Shown one piece after another: positions 24,345-30,274 of a stretch of DNA of 41,876 nucleotides. The stretch spans positions 1-41,876 of IMG/VR virus record IMGVR_UViG_3300036860_000522. The stretch is one strand, 5' to 3'. The notes beneath the pieces are model-generated. The model had not been told where the DNA came from. It ran no database searches and saw only the letters and a list, made by a program, of their open reading frames with translations. Source of the DNA: a virus. The stretch's first letter is position 1. Each line of letters begins with the position of its first letter. A program made the translations under genes and the position numbers.

Positions 24345-24535
24345 CACCGCGCCTCCGTCACGTAGCCGCAATGCCAGCAGCGCACCTCGATGCGTGCGTG
24401 CAGATACGCGGGTAGCGTGCGCAGTACGGCGCGGGCGGCGTCCAGCGTATCGACAATCGCTTCGGGTGTCCCGCCCACGGCGGGCAGAACGAAATAGCTG
24501 ACGATATGCTGATGGTCCGTGGTCGAGAGCGCCAT
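24344..24535 (-). CDS. Hypothetical small protein, accessory operon
   Basis: A 63-residue protein (MALSTTDHQHIVSYFVLPAV) with a helix DTLDAARAVLRTL and a C-terminal single Cys pair (RCWHCGYVTEAR). Its ATG overlaps the stop of the gene upstream on the minus strand. No family recognised. Confidence 0.55.
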   Translation of the reverse strand: MALSTTDHQHIVSYFVLPAVGGTPEAIVDTLDAARAVLRTLPAYLHARIEVRCWHCGYVTEAR

Positions 24536-24789
24536 CACCGCCCCGCGCCGAACCGCGCCGCAAAGACAGCCCGTGCCTCGGACTCGGCGCAGCCGACTTC
24601 GCCCCACGCCGCGGCGGCCGTCACAGCGTCGAGCCACTGCCGGTACGTCGCCTCCGCCATCACCTGCAAGCCGGCCGGCTGATGGAGCGGATGCCGACCC
24701 GTGGAGCACAGCTCCACGCCGGTCAGATCGTGCCGCTCGAAATAAAAGTCGTTGATATTGAGGGGATCGTGCTGAGCACTGCGGGCCAT
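24535..24789 (-). CDS. Hypothetical protein, first gene of the accessory operon
   Basis: An 84-residue protein (MARSAQHDPLNINDFYFERH) with a helical C-terminal half (YRQWLDAVTAAAAWGEVGC). It has a good ribosome site (agagga, 5 bases) and lies about 45 bp downstream of the strong promoter at 24841-24869. Being next to attP and repressed-looking, the operon is a candidate for lysogenic conversion genes, but no function can be assigned. Confidence 0.6.
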   Translation of the reverse strand: MARSAQHDPLNINDFYFERHDLTGVELCSTGRHPLHQPAGLQVMAEATYRQWLDAVTAAAAWGEVGCAESEARAVFAARFGAGR

Positions 24790-24840
24790 GTCGTCCTCTG
24801 ATGGAGAGCGGCGCGGGCGGGAGGCGCGCGACGTGAGAGC

Positions 24841-24869
24841 AGAATACGCTCCTAGCGTATTCCTGTCAA
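24841..24869 (-). promoter_or_regulatory. Sigma70-type promoter with embedded operator palindrome
   Basis: On the minus strand TTGACA (24869-24864) is followed after exactly 17 bases by TATTCT (24846-24841). Between and over the -10 box lies a perfect palindrome: 8-bp arms GAATACGC (24842-24849) and GCGTATTC (24855-24862) around five bases. A protein bound there would block RNA polymerase. It drives the operon 24789-24264. Confidence 0.8.
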
Positions 24870-25256
24870 CAGAATATTCGGGTGAGTTTCGCGTCCGCCA
24901 TCATGGGCGGCGCGTACGCGAATCGGGAGTGACACGGGAGTGAGGCGGGAGTGGAGAGACCCTTGTAGACCTCTACAGGCCCAACTGCTCGACGTCCGGC
25001 TGCAGCCGGAAGGGCCACACCTGGAACGATTTCGGGGATTTCGACGCGATCGCCGGGCGGCCGTGAATCTCACTCTCTCTGAGATTTCACAATTGCATTG
25101 TGATGATGCAGATTCGTCAGAGCGATGGCCGACGGGGATTCTGAGTGTTTCCGAACAAATCTGAACGCCTCTGAGGCGTCGGGTGGCACCGATGGGTGGC
25201 ACCCAGTTGGAATTCAGCAAATAACTGAGGAAAAGTGCGCATGTTCGACATTGACG
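24870..25256. promoter_or_regulatory. Gene-free attP left-arm region with repeats and palindromes
   Basis: No gene is supported over these 387 bases. They hold three direct copies of CGGGAGTG at 24924, 24935 and 24946 (11-bp spacing, about one helical turn). There is also a near-palindrome TGTAGA-cc-TCTACA (24964-24977), an inverted repeat AATCTCA/TGAGATT (25066-25086), and a perfect palindrome CACAAT-tgc-ATTGTG (25088-25102). Two copies of GGGTGGCACC follow (25181, 25194). The layout fits integrase arm sites plus binding sites for an excisionase or host factor. Confidence 0.6.
25141..25203 (+). repeat. Integrase arm-type repeat block, left copy
   Basis: Closely matches 25372-25434: shared CTGAGT-TT-CCGAAC, TCTGAAC-CCTCTGAGG and two tandem GGGTGGCACC units (25181-25190, 25194-25203). 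The two blocks lie on either side of the tRNA-derived core in the same orientation. Confidence 0.75.
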
Positions 25257-25305
25257 TTGGGCTCATAACCCAAAGGTCGCGGGTTCAAATCCCGCCCCCG
25301 CAACC
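25257..25305 (+). other. attP: attP core: 3' half of an initiator tRNA (fMet, CAT) gene
   Basis: A 5-bp anticodon stem TTGGG/CCCAA closes the loop CTCATAA with anticodon CAT (25264-25266). A T-arm GCGGG-TTCAAAT-CCCGC (25279-25295) and the acceptor 3' strand CCCCGCA plus A-C-C follow. Initiator features are the GGG:CCC pairs next to the anticodon loop and the A at position 72. The 5' half of a tRNA is absent, so this is not a functional gene but a copy that would rebuild the host gene on integration. Confidence 0.85.
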
Positions 25306-25371
25306 CCCTTTCCTTCGCAGTTTTCCTCAGCTTTTCCGTTCGTTCGCCTGATCGCGCTCCATCCGACGATG

Positions 25372-25455
25372 CTGAGTTTTTCCGAACGATTCTGAACCCC
25401 TCTGAGGGCTCGGGTGGCACCGCCGGGTGGCACCGAGCGGGCGGCGGGTGGCACT
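25372..25455 (+). repeat. Integrase arm-type repeat block, right copy
   Basis: Matches the left block at 25141-25203 and carries GGGTGGCACC at 25412-25421 and 25425-25434, plus a variant ending in T at 25446-25455 that overlaps the stop of the next minus-strand gene. Confidence 0.75.
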
Positions 25456-25637
25456 CAGCCGATCAGCGGACGCACGCGCTCTTTCAACTCAAACGTGCGG
25501 AGCAGCCAGGCGGCCAGCGTCACGTAGCGACTCCAGCCAATCGGCGCATTGTCGTTGTCGACCTCAGATAAGCGAAAGGCAAGTCGCCATTCTGGGTTGG
25601 CATCAATCTCGGCGCGGTTGTACGTGGGATCGATCAT
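25455..25637 (-). CDS. Small hypothetical protein downstream of integrase
   Basis: A 60-residue protein (MIDPTYNRAEIDANPEWRLA) with a Trp-containing helix VTLAAWLLRTFELKERV. It has a ribosome site (gggagc) and sits directly between integrase and attP. Its location would suit an integrase accessory factor, but it lacks a clear excisionase helix-turn-helix. No family recognised. Confidence 0.55.
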   Translation of the reverse strand: MIDPTYNRAEIDANPEWRLAFRLSEVDNDNAPIGWSRYVTLAAWLLRTFELKERVRPLIG

Positions 25638-25656
25638 GAGGTCGGGCTCCCTTCGT

Positions 25657-26739
25657 TCAGCTGATCTGCAAACGCCCTTCGAGCTTCTTCCCGATGCGCT
25701 TCTGGCGCATGCGCAGAATCGGACCATAGAACCGCCGCGTCGTGTCGATCGACGCGTGGCCGAGCAGCGCCTGCAGGTCGCCGAGATCGGCGCCGGCTTC
25801 GATGGCGTCGATGGCGACCGAGTGCCGCGCGTTGTACAACGGGATCGCCTTCGGCCAGCCGTGCGCACGCGCGACCGCGAGCAGCTGCGACGTGTCGTAG
25901 GGGCCGAGCGCGCCGGCGGCGAGCAGTTGCTGCACGGCGACACGCATCTCGGCGTTCAGGTGAATCGCGTGGGTGGGGCCGCCCTTCGCGCCGCGCACGA
26001 TCCAGAACTGTTTCCGGAGATCGAAGTCCTCCGCGATCGCCCGCTGCAGCTGCGCCGGCCGCTGCCCGGTCGTGACGAGCAGCAGGTAGCGCGCGTAGTC
26101 CTGCCGCGCGGGACTGTGCAGCGGCGTCCAGCGCGCCCGCTGCTTGAGTGCCAGGGCGACGCGCGTCACGCGGTCGATGGGGACGCCGACGGGCGTCGCC
26201 GCCGGCGGCTTCGGCCGCGGCACCTCGTCGCACGGCGTCTTCGCCGTCGGCCCGTCGAGCAGTTTGTAGAGATGCCGGAGGACGCGCCAGCGCTGCTGCA
26301 GCGTCTTCTCCGACGCCGGCGCCTCGAGCGCGTGCCGTGTGCGGGTGCCGCGGCCGCCCGTGAACGTGCCGGCGGTGCGCCAGGCGGCGAGGGCCAGGCG
26401 GACGTCGGCCGCCGTGATGCGGCCGCGCATCTTCGGGCCGAGGCGATCGATCCAGGCGCGCAGATGCGACCGGTCCGCCGCGCTGCCCGGGCGCCCCGCG
26501 ATCTGTTTGCAGTACTTCACCGCATCATGAGCGAGCGTCCCGCGCGCCGCCTGGCCCGGCGCCGCGGCGCGGAGATCGAGGCGCAGTTGATCGCGCTGCG
26601 TGCGCAGCACCTCGAGGTCGGTGTCGAGGGGAAAGCGGAGCTCCTGCTGCGCCCCATGGACCTTGACCTTGACCGCGCAGCCGGTCGCGTCCTGGTAGAT
26701 GCACGAGTCGAGGCGCCGGCGTCGGCCTTTGCGTCCCAT
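25657..26739 (-). CDS. int: Tyrosine-family integrase
   Basis: A 360-residue phage integrase. The first 100 residues suit an arm-binding N-terminal domain, followed by a SAM-like core-binding region (SEKTLQQRWRVLRHLYKLL). The catalytic domain has the first Arg in LLLVTTGQRPAQLQRAI, a Lys in IVRGAKGG, the second Arg in YNARHSVA, the His in LLGHASIDTT and the nucleophile Tyr in TRRFYGPI. The His of the usual H-x-x-R box is Tyr here, a known tolerated variation. It would recombine the attP core at 25257-25305 with a host initiator tRNA gene. Its 3' end faces attP. Confidence 0.9.
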   Translation of the reverse strand: MGRKGRRRRLDSCIYQDATGCAVKVKVHGAQQELRFPLDTDLEVLRTQRDQLRLDLRAAAPGQAARGTLAHDAVKYCKQIAGRPGSAADRSHLRAWIDRLGPKMRGRITAADVRLALAAWRTAGTFTGGRGTRTRHALEAPASEKTLQQRWRVLRHLYKLLDGPTAKTPCDEVPRPKPPAATPVGVPIDRVTRVALALKQRARWTPLHSPARQDYARYLLLVTTGQRPAQLQRAIAEDFDLRKQFWIVRGAKGGPTHAIHLNAEMRVAVQQLLAAGALGPYDTSQLLAVARAHGWPKAIPLYNARHSVAIDAIEAGADLGDLQALLGHASIDTTRRFYGPILRMRQKRIGKKLEGRLQIS

Positions 26740-26745
26740 CGCCGG

Positions 26746-26979
26746 TCAGCGATCGAGCCGCCGGAGCGCGCGATCGAGATTTTTCAGATAGGGACCGGCC
26801 GCCGTCGCGCCCATCTGCTGCGACAGCTCGCTCTCCATCTTCGCGAGATCGGCGGCGCCGCGCGCGTTCCAGACGAGGCGCATGACATCCAGGACGAATG
26901 CGCGCGCATTGTCCGGATCCATGGTGTCGCCGAGTTTGTCGTAGAGGGGTCGGGCAATCGACTCGAAGTCGATGGGCAT
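26746..26979 (-). CDS. Small helical hypothetical protein
   Basis: A 77-residue all-helical protein (MPIDFESIARPLYDKLGDTM; FVLDVMRLVWNARGAADLAK; YLKNLDRALRRLD) that stops 6 bp before the integrase start, so the two are probably co-transcribed. No recognised family; a role with integrase is only suggested by position. Confidence 0.6.
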   Translation of the reverse strand: MPIDFESIARPLYDKLGDTMDPDNARAFVLDVMRLVWNARGAADLAKMESELSQQMGATAAGPYLKNLDRALRRLDR

Positions 26980-26984
26980 CGACG

Positions 26985-27536
26985 TCAGTGCTTCTTCCGG
27001 TCATCACGCATCTGAATCTGGCCGCCGAGGAGCGATTTGAACGCGACTGAAAACTCGCTCATGGCGGGATTCCCGCGGGTGATGGTTTTGAACGGCGATG
27101 TTTGGCCGGGCAGGATCGGGTTGTAATCGATCAGCGCATCGTCGGTCGTAATGAACCCGCCGTGGTCGTCGTACCAGGTGGCGACCGCCGTCACATTTTT
27201 CAGCGGCTGATTGGTGAGGTTCTTGACTTGGCCTTCGACATACCAATAATGCCCGCTTTCGCTTTCGTACCCGCGCGTCGTCAGGAGTGAGAGGGCGTCG
27301 GGTACTGGCGCTGGCGCTGATGTCGTGCCCGGCGGTGATATTTGAGCGACGCGCTCTGGTCCGGCAAGCGTACCGATCATGGTGAGGACAAACAGGCCGC
27401 CGCACACGCCGAGCACAATGCGTCCGAGTCGGGGCTTCGCCCGCAGCGGGCGTTGGCAGTATCGGCACACGATCGCGGCGCCTTGAATTTCCTCAGCGCA
27501 GGAGGGGCAGCGTTTCATCGAAGCAGCTTGGTTCAT
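26985..27536 (-). CDS. Zinc-ribbon, single-TM protein with FxLYD-like outer domain
   Basis: A 183-residue protein. An N-terminal zinc ribbon (CPSCAEEI and CRYCQRPL, residues about 9-29) is followed by a membrane segment (RIVLGVCGGLFVLTMIGTLA) and a beta-sandwich (WYVEGQVKNLTNQPLKNVTA, then VATWYDDHGGFI) of FxLYD type. The sandwich would lie outside. The gene lies between integrase and repressor, where lysogenic-conversion or exclusion genes are common. ATG 27518 is an alternative start. Confidence 0.7.
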   Translation of the reverse strand: MNQAASMKRCPSCAEEIQGAAIVCRYCQRPLRAKPRLGRIVLGVCGGLFVLTMIGTLAGPERVAQISPPGTTSAPAPVPDALSLLTTRGYESESGHYWYVEGQVKNLTNQPLKNVTAVATWYDDHGGFITTDDALIDYNPILPGQTSPFKTITRGNPAMSEFSVAFKSLLGGQIQMRDDRKKH

Positions 27537-27678
27537 TTGGCGTGTGGGATCTTCAACGCGCGTGCCCGCTCACAGCGTCACATCCGAGCACGGATCGGCA
27601 CGAGAAGTCCTCCGGATCGACGGACTGTTATCCGCGCTCACCACAGACTTTCACTCCACCAACGGACAGCCGGCCTGG

Positions 27679-28146
27679 TCACGCGGATGCCGCCCCTTTA
27701 CGAGCACGAGGACGCTTCGACGAATCACTGGCTTTATCTCGGCGTCGGGACGTGGGCTTTTTGTGCGGCGGCTTGACCGCGTCGCTTTTGTGTTGGGTTT
27801 GCTCGACCAACTTCCGCAAATCAGCGCCCTGCTCCTCGACGCGCTTTCTGAGATCGGCGACTTCTTGTAATGTGCGTGCCTGCTCCGCCTGCAGCCGCGC
27901 CACGTCAGCTGGATGCTTGCGCAGAATGCGCGCCTGTTCCTCTGTGCAAAGTGTTTCAACGATATCGACGCCCAACGCTTTCGCGACCTGCTCGAGAGTG
28001 TCCACGCCCGGTACCGATTTGCCGCTGAGGATCGCATTGAGTGCTGGCCGCGAAATCGTCGCGTCCTTGCTCAGGTCTGTTTGATCCACGTTCCTTTCGA
28101 GCATTAGGCGGTTTATCGCAGATACCCACCGCGCGAGGTCACTCAC
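27679..28146 (-). CDS. CI-like XRE repressor with coiled-coil tail
   Basis: A 155-residue protein from GTG 28146. An XRE helix-turn-helix (NRLMLERNVDQTDLSKDATI, then SRPALNAILSGKSVPGVDTL) is followed by a coiled coil (LQAEQARTLQEVADLRKRVE) and a basic C-terminal tail. There is no LexA-type protease domain, so induction must differ from lambda. It is divergent from the Cro-like gene across an operator-rich gap, the usual immunity layout. A -10-like TATGCT ends just before the GTG, consistent with a leaderless or near-leaderless message. TTG 28170 is an alternative start. Confidence 0.82.
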   Translation of the reverse strand: MSDLARWVSAINRLMLERNVDQTDLSKDATISRPALNAILSGKSVPGVDTLEQVAKALGVDIVETLCTEEQARILRKHPADVARLQAEQARTLQEVADLRKRVEEQGADLRKLVEQTQHKSDAVKPPHKKPTSRRRDKASDSSKRPRARKGAASA

Positions 28147-28265
28147 CCGGTAAGCATACGACGCCAACAACGTAAGTTGTGGACGGTGGCTGTTGGCGCG
28201 TCGTCAACATATCAAATGTAGTGTGTGCTTGACAATAGATGTGTTGACTGCTTATGCTTTCGTTC
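28147..28265. promoter_or_regulatory. Immunity operator-promoter region
   Basis: The gap between the divergent repressors. Rightward: TTGACA (28229-28234) and TATGCT (28253-28258), 18 bases apart. Leftward: TATGCT read from the minus strand near 28157-28152, with no good -35. Candidate operators: TGTTG..CAACA (28191-28209, 7 of 9 pairs), ACAAC..GTTGT (28167-28180) and TGTTGAC in both orientations (28203-28209, 28242-28248). CGCCAACA and TGTTGGCG (28162, 28191) also pair. Confidence 0.7.
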
Positions 28266-28472
28266 GTGAGCCAACTACGCAAAGCGCGCGAACAGGCCGG
28301 CTATAGCCAGAGTGAACTGGCGCGTCTGATCAAAGTCCCGCAGGCGACGATCTCAGCGCTCGAAACGGGCAAGACGCAGAACCCGTCGCACACCCTGGTC
28401 ATCCGCATCTGCCGCGTTCTTCGGCGCAAGCCGGAGGATGTGTTCCCGGTGCGGTTAGAACGGACGGCATGA
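28254..28472 (+). CDS. Cro-like XRE repressor
   Basis: A 72-residue single XRE domain: QLRKAREQAGYSQSELARLI then PQATISALETGKTQNPSHTL, with a basic end. ATG 28254 lies within the -10 region of the rightward promoter, so the true start may be the in-frame GTG at 28266 (M-S-Q-L-R-K), which falls at the predicted transcription start and would be leaderless. It is the first gene rightward from the immunity region and should turn off the repressor. Confidence 0.82.
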   Translation: MLSFVSQLRKAREQAGYSQSELARLIKVPQATISALETGKTQNPSHTLVIRICRVLRRKPEDVFPVRLERTA

Positions 28473-28587
28473 CTCTCTCGCCGAGTGCGAGCGAGAGTAT
28501 TGAAGGCGGCGCCAGCGGCGCTACGCCCATTGGTGGGGTGTCCGAAATAGTTCTGCATGGATGGGCGACTTTAGGAGGCGCGTGGAT

Positions 28588-28845
28588 ATGAAGCGTCAGT
28601 TCCGGCCGAAGCCGGCGCCGTTCACGGCCGACACGCCGCTGCCGGCGGCGTGCGACGCGCACGACGTCGCGCGCGTCTTCGATGTCGCGCTCCCGACCGT
28701 GTACGGCTGGATGAAGTCGGGTCGGTTGCGCTGTTTTCAGCTCGCCAAGCCGATGGGTTCCAAGCGGTGGTCCGGGAAACTGCTGCAGGCGTACCTGCGG
28801 GGTGAGGGGAATCGGCTCGAGGTGATCCGGCGGCGGAGCGCGTGA
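28588..28845 (+). CDS. HTH DNA-binding protein (excisionase/MerR-like)
   Basis: An 85-residue protein with a strong ribosome site (aggagg, 28573-28578). A single winged-helix-type reader: DAHDVARVFDVALPTVYGWM then SGRLRCFQLAKPMGSKR, as in HTH_17 excisionase-like proteins. Location early in the lytic operon suits excisionase or a transcription factor. The 11-bp-spaced repeats near attP could be its target, an inference only. Confidence 0.72.
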   Translation: MKRQFRPKPAPFTADTPLPAACDAHDVARVFDVALPTVYGWMKSGRLRCFQLAKPMGSKRWSGKLLQAYLRGEGNRLEVIRRRSA

Positions 28846-28975
28846 AGGAGACGGGCAAGGCGGGAGGACGCTGACGGGGAACCCCGAGCAAACCCGCCAG
28901 CGCCCCACACCCGTGACGTGAACATTCTGAGGTCCAGATGTTCGAACCCAACCATATCACGATTGCGCGTCCGGT

Positions 28976-29383
28976 ATGCCGGTGCGCGTGATGGCCGGCC
29001 TCGAAGTGCACGAACACTCGTTCGTGTCAGGACCGCGCGCGCATGGCGGCTGCCCTTCGAAGGGCGGCAAGTGGCTGCCGACGAAATTCTCGCACTCGCA
29101 TGAAGGCGGCTCGGCTCCCCATCAGCATCCGCAGACCGGTCCGGCGAGCTACACCATCGACAAAGACCAGTGGTATCGCGCCACTGGATTCAAGGGCGGC
29201 GGTCGGAAGACCTTCACGCGTCGGCCGACCGGCGAGCAGTTGCCGATCGTGGACCTGGAAGACTGGCAGAAATCCTTCGAGGTGATCGTCGGGGCGCCGA
29301 CGCCGGAGTTCGGGACGGGGCCCGGGCTCGCGCCGGCGGCGCGCATGATCCTCGGCCACAAGATGACCTGCGCACGCTCGTGA
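28976..29383 (+). CDS. Hypothetical early protein
   Basis: A 135-residue His- and Gly-rich protein (LEVHEHSFVSGPRAHGGCP; FSHSHEGGSAPHQHPQTG) with a more ordered C-terminal half (IVDLEDWQKSFEVIVGA). The many His could bind metal. It ends GTGA with the next gene. No family recognised. Confidence 0.6.
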   Translation: MPVRVMAGLEVHEHSFVSGPRAHGGCPSKGGKWLPTKFSHSHEGGSAPHQHPQTGPASYTIDKDQWYRATGFKGGGRKTFTRRPTGEQLPIVDLEDWQKSFEVIVGAPTPEFGTGPGLAPAARMILGHKMTCARS

Positions 29384-29598
29384 TCAACGGGACGGATGCC
29401 CGGCAGATTCTGATGATTGATCGCGGAACAGATGGAGCCGGTCGGCCCTGCCGGACGTTCACGTGTGGTGACCGCGAGCGTGAGCACGCGTTGGCGCGCG
29501 CCCAACTCGAGCTCGCGCTGCGCCAGGGCACCGATCCCGCGTCGTTGTCGATTCGCGTCGGCCCGCGCGGCAAGGGCCAGGTCCGGGAACCGCGATGA
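29380..29598 (+). CDS. Hypothetical small early protein
   Basis: A 72-residue protein from GTG 29380 (overlap GTGA) with a helix EREHALARAQLELALRQ and a basic end. It overlaps the next gene as ATGA. No recognised family. Confidence 0.55.
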   Translation: MINGTDARQILMIDRGTDGAGRPCRTFTCGDREREHALARAQLELALRQGTDPASLSIRVGPRGKGQVREPR

Positions 29599-29780
29599 TG
29601 CGGATGACGCGCCGCGAGTTTGAGCATTGGTTGGCGAACCAGCGCTATCCGATCTACGTGGATCCGTACGAGATCGTGCCGTGTCGGTGTCGCGATCCGA
29701 ATTGCCACGGCTGGCGGCTGGTGCGCCCGCAACGAGTAACGGATTCCCATCTTCCAAATGCGAGAGGAGACCGCCCTTGA
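29595..29780 (+). CDS. Small Cys/His protein
   Basis: A 61-residue protein (MMRMTRREFEHWLANQRYPI) with a metal-binding pattern CRCRDPNCHGW. It overlaps genes on both sides (ATGA, TTGA), supporting translation. Function unknown. Confidence 0.6.
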   Translation: MMRMTRREFEHWLANQRYPIYVDPYEIVPCRCRDPNCHGWRLVRPQRVTDSHLPNARGDRP

Positions 29781-30112
29781 AGCACGTGCCAGATTGCAAG
29801 CAGCTCGGTCTGAGCGATAGTCAACGCGCCGCCCTGACTGGCTTCACGGGCCGCGCGGTCCGCGCGCTGGCGCATCTGCGCGAGGCCTGGTGCGGCGCGG
29901 ACCCGCACAACCGGCGCGCCGTGGAAGCGAGCATCCGCGCGCTGCTCGACGGCCATTCCCTGCAAGAGATCCGCGAGATCTGCGTCTGCGTGCTGAGTGC
30001 CGGCCTGGACGACGGACAACGCGCGACGCTCCTCGCCGAAGGTGTGGGCCTCGCCCCTCTGAGGGACCGATCCGGCGTGGCGGTCGATTCACGTCAGCCC
30101 GCGCGGGAATAG
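29777..30112 (+). CDS. Hypothetical helical early protein
   Basis: A 111-residue protein whose TTG start overlaps the previous stop and follows the ribosome site agaggaga (29763-29768). It is helical (SQRAALTGFTGRAVRALAHL; VEASIRALLDGHSLQEIREI). No family recognised. The gap to the replication initiator (30113-30274) holds no convincing gene. Confidence 0.58.
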   Translation: MKHVPDCKQLGLSDSQRAALTGFTGRAVRALAHLREAWCGADPHNRRAVEASIRALLDGHSLQEIREICVCVLSAGLDDGQRATLLAEGVGLAPLRDRSGVAVDSRQPARE

Positions 30113-30274
30113 AACGGCGAAACCACGGCGATCGATTCGGCGGGGGCACGCCGGATCGATCACCGGCGTAAGTGAGGAGGTGAAGCAGAGCGATGCATCA
30201 ACGGCGATCGACACCTGACGGCCGGCCCCACGCGATCCCAGCGCGTGGACGCCGGACGAGAAAAGGAACGACTC

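Noticed and set aside
25257-25305. A complete tRNA-Met gene
   Set aside because: Only the anticodon arm, T arm and 3' acceptor are present. No D arm or 5' acceptor strand can be found upstream.
25214-25454. Minus-strand frames with G-A-G-F-E-P-A-T-F-G-L and R-D-L-N-P-R-P-L-G-Y-E-P
   Set aside because: These are the well-known spurious translations of DNA antisense to tRNA genes. Here they come from the attP core.
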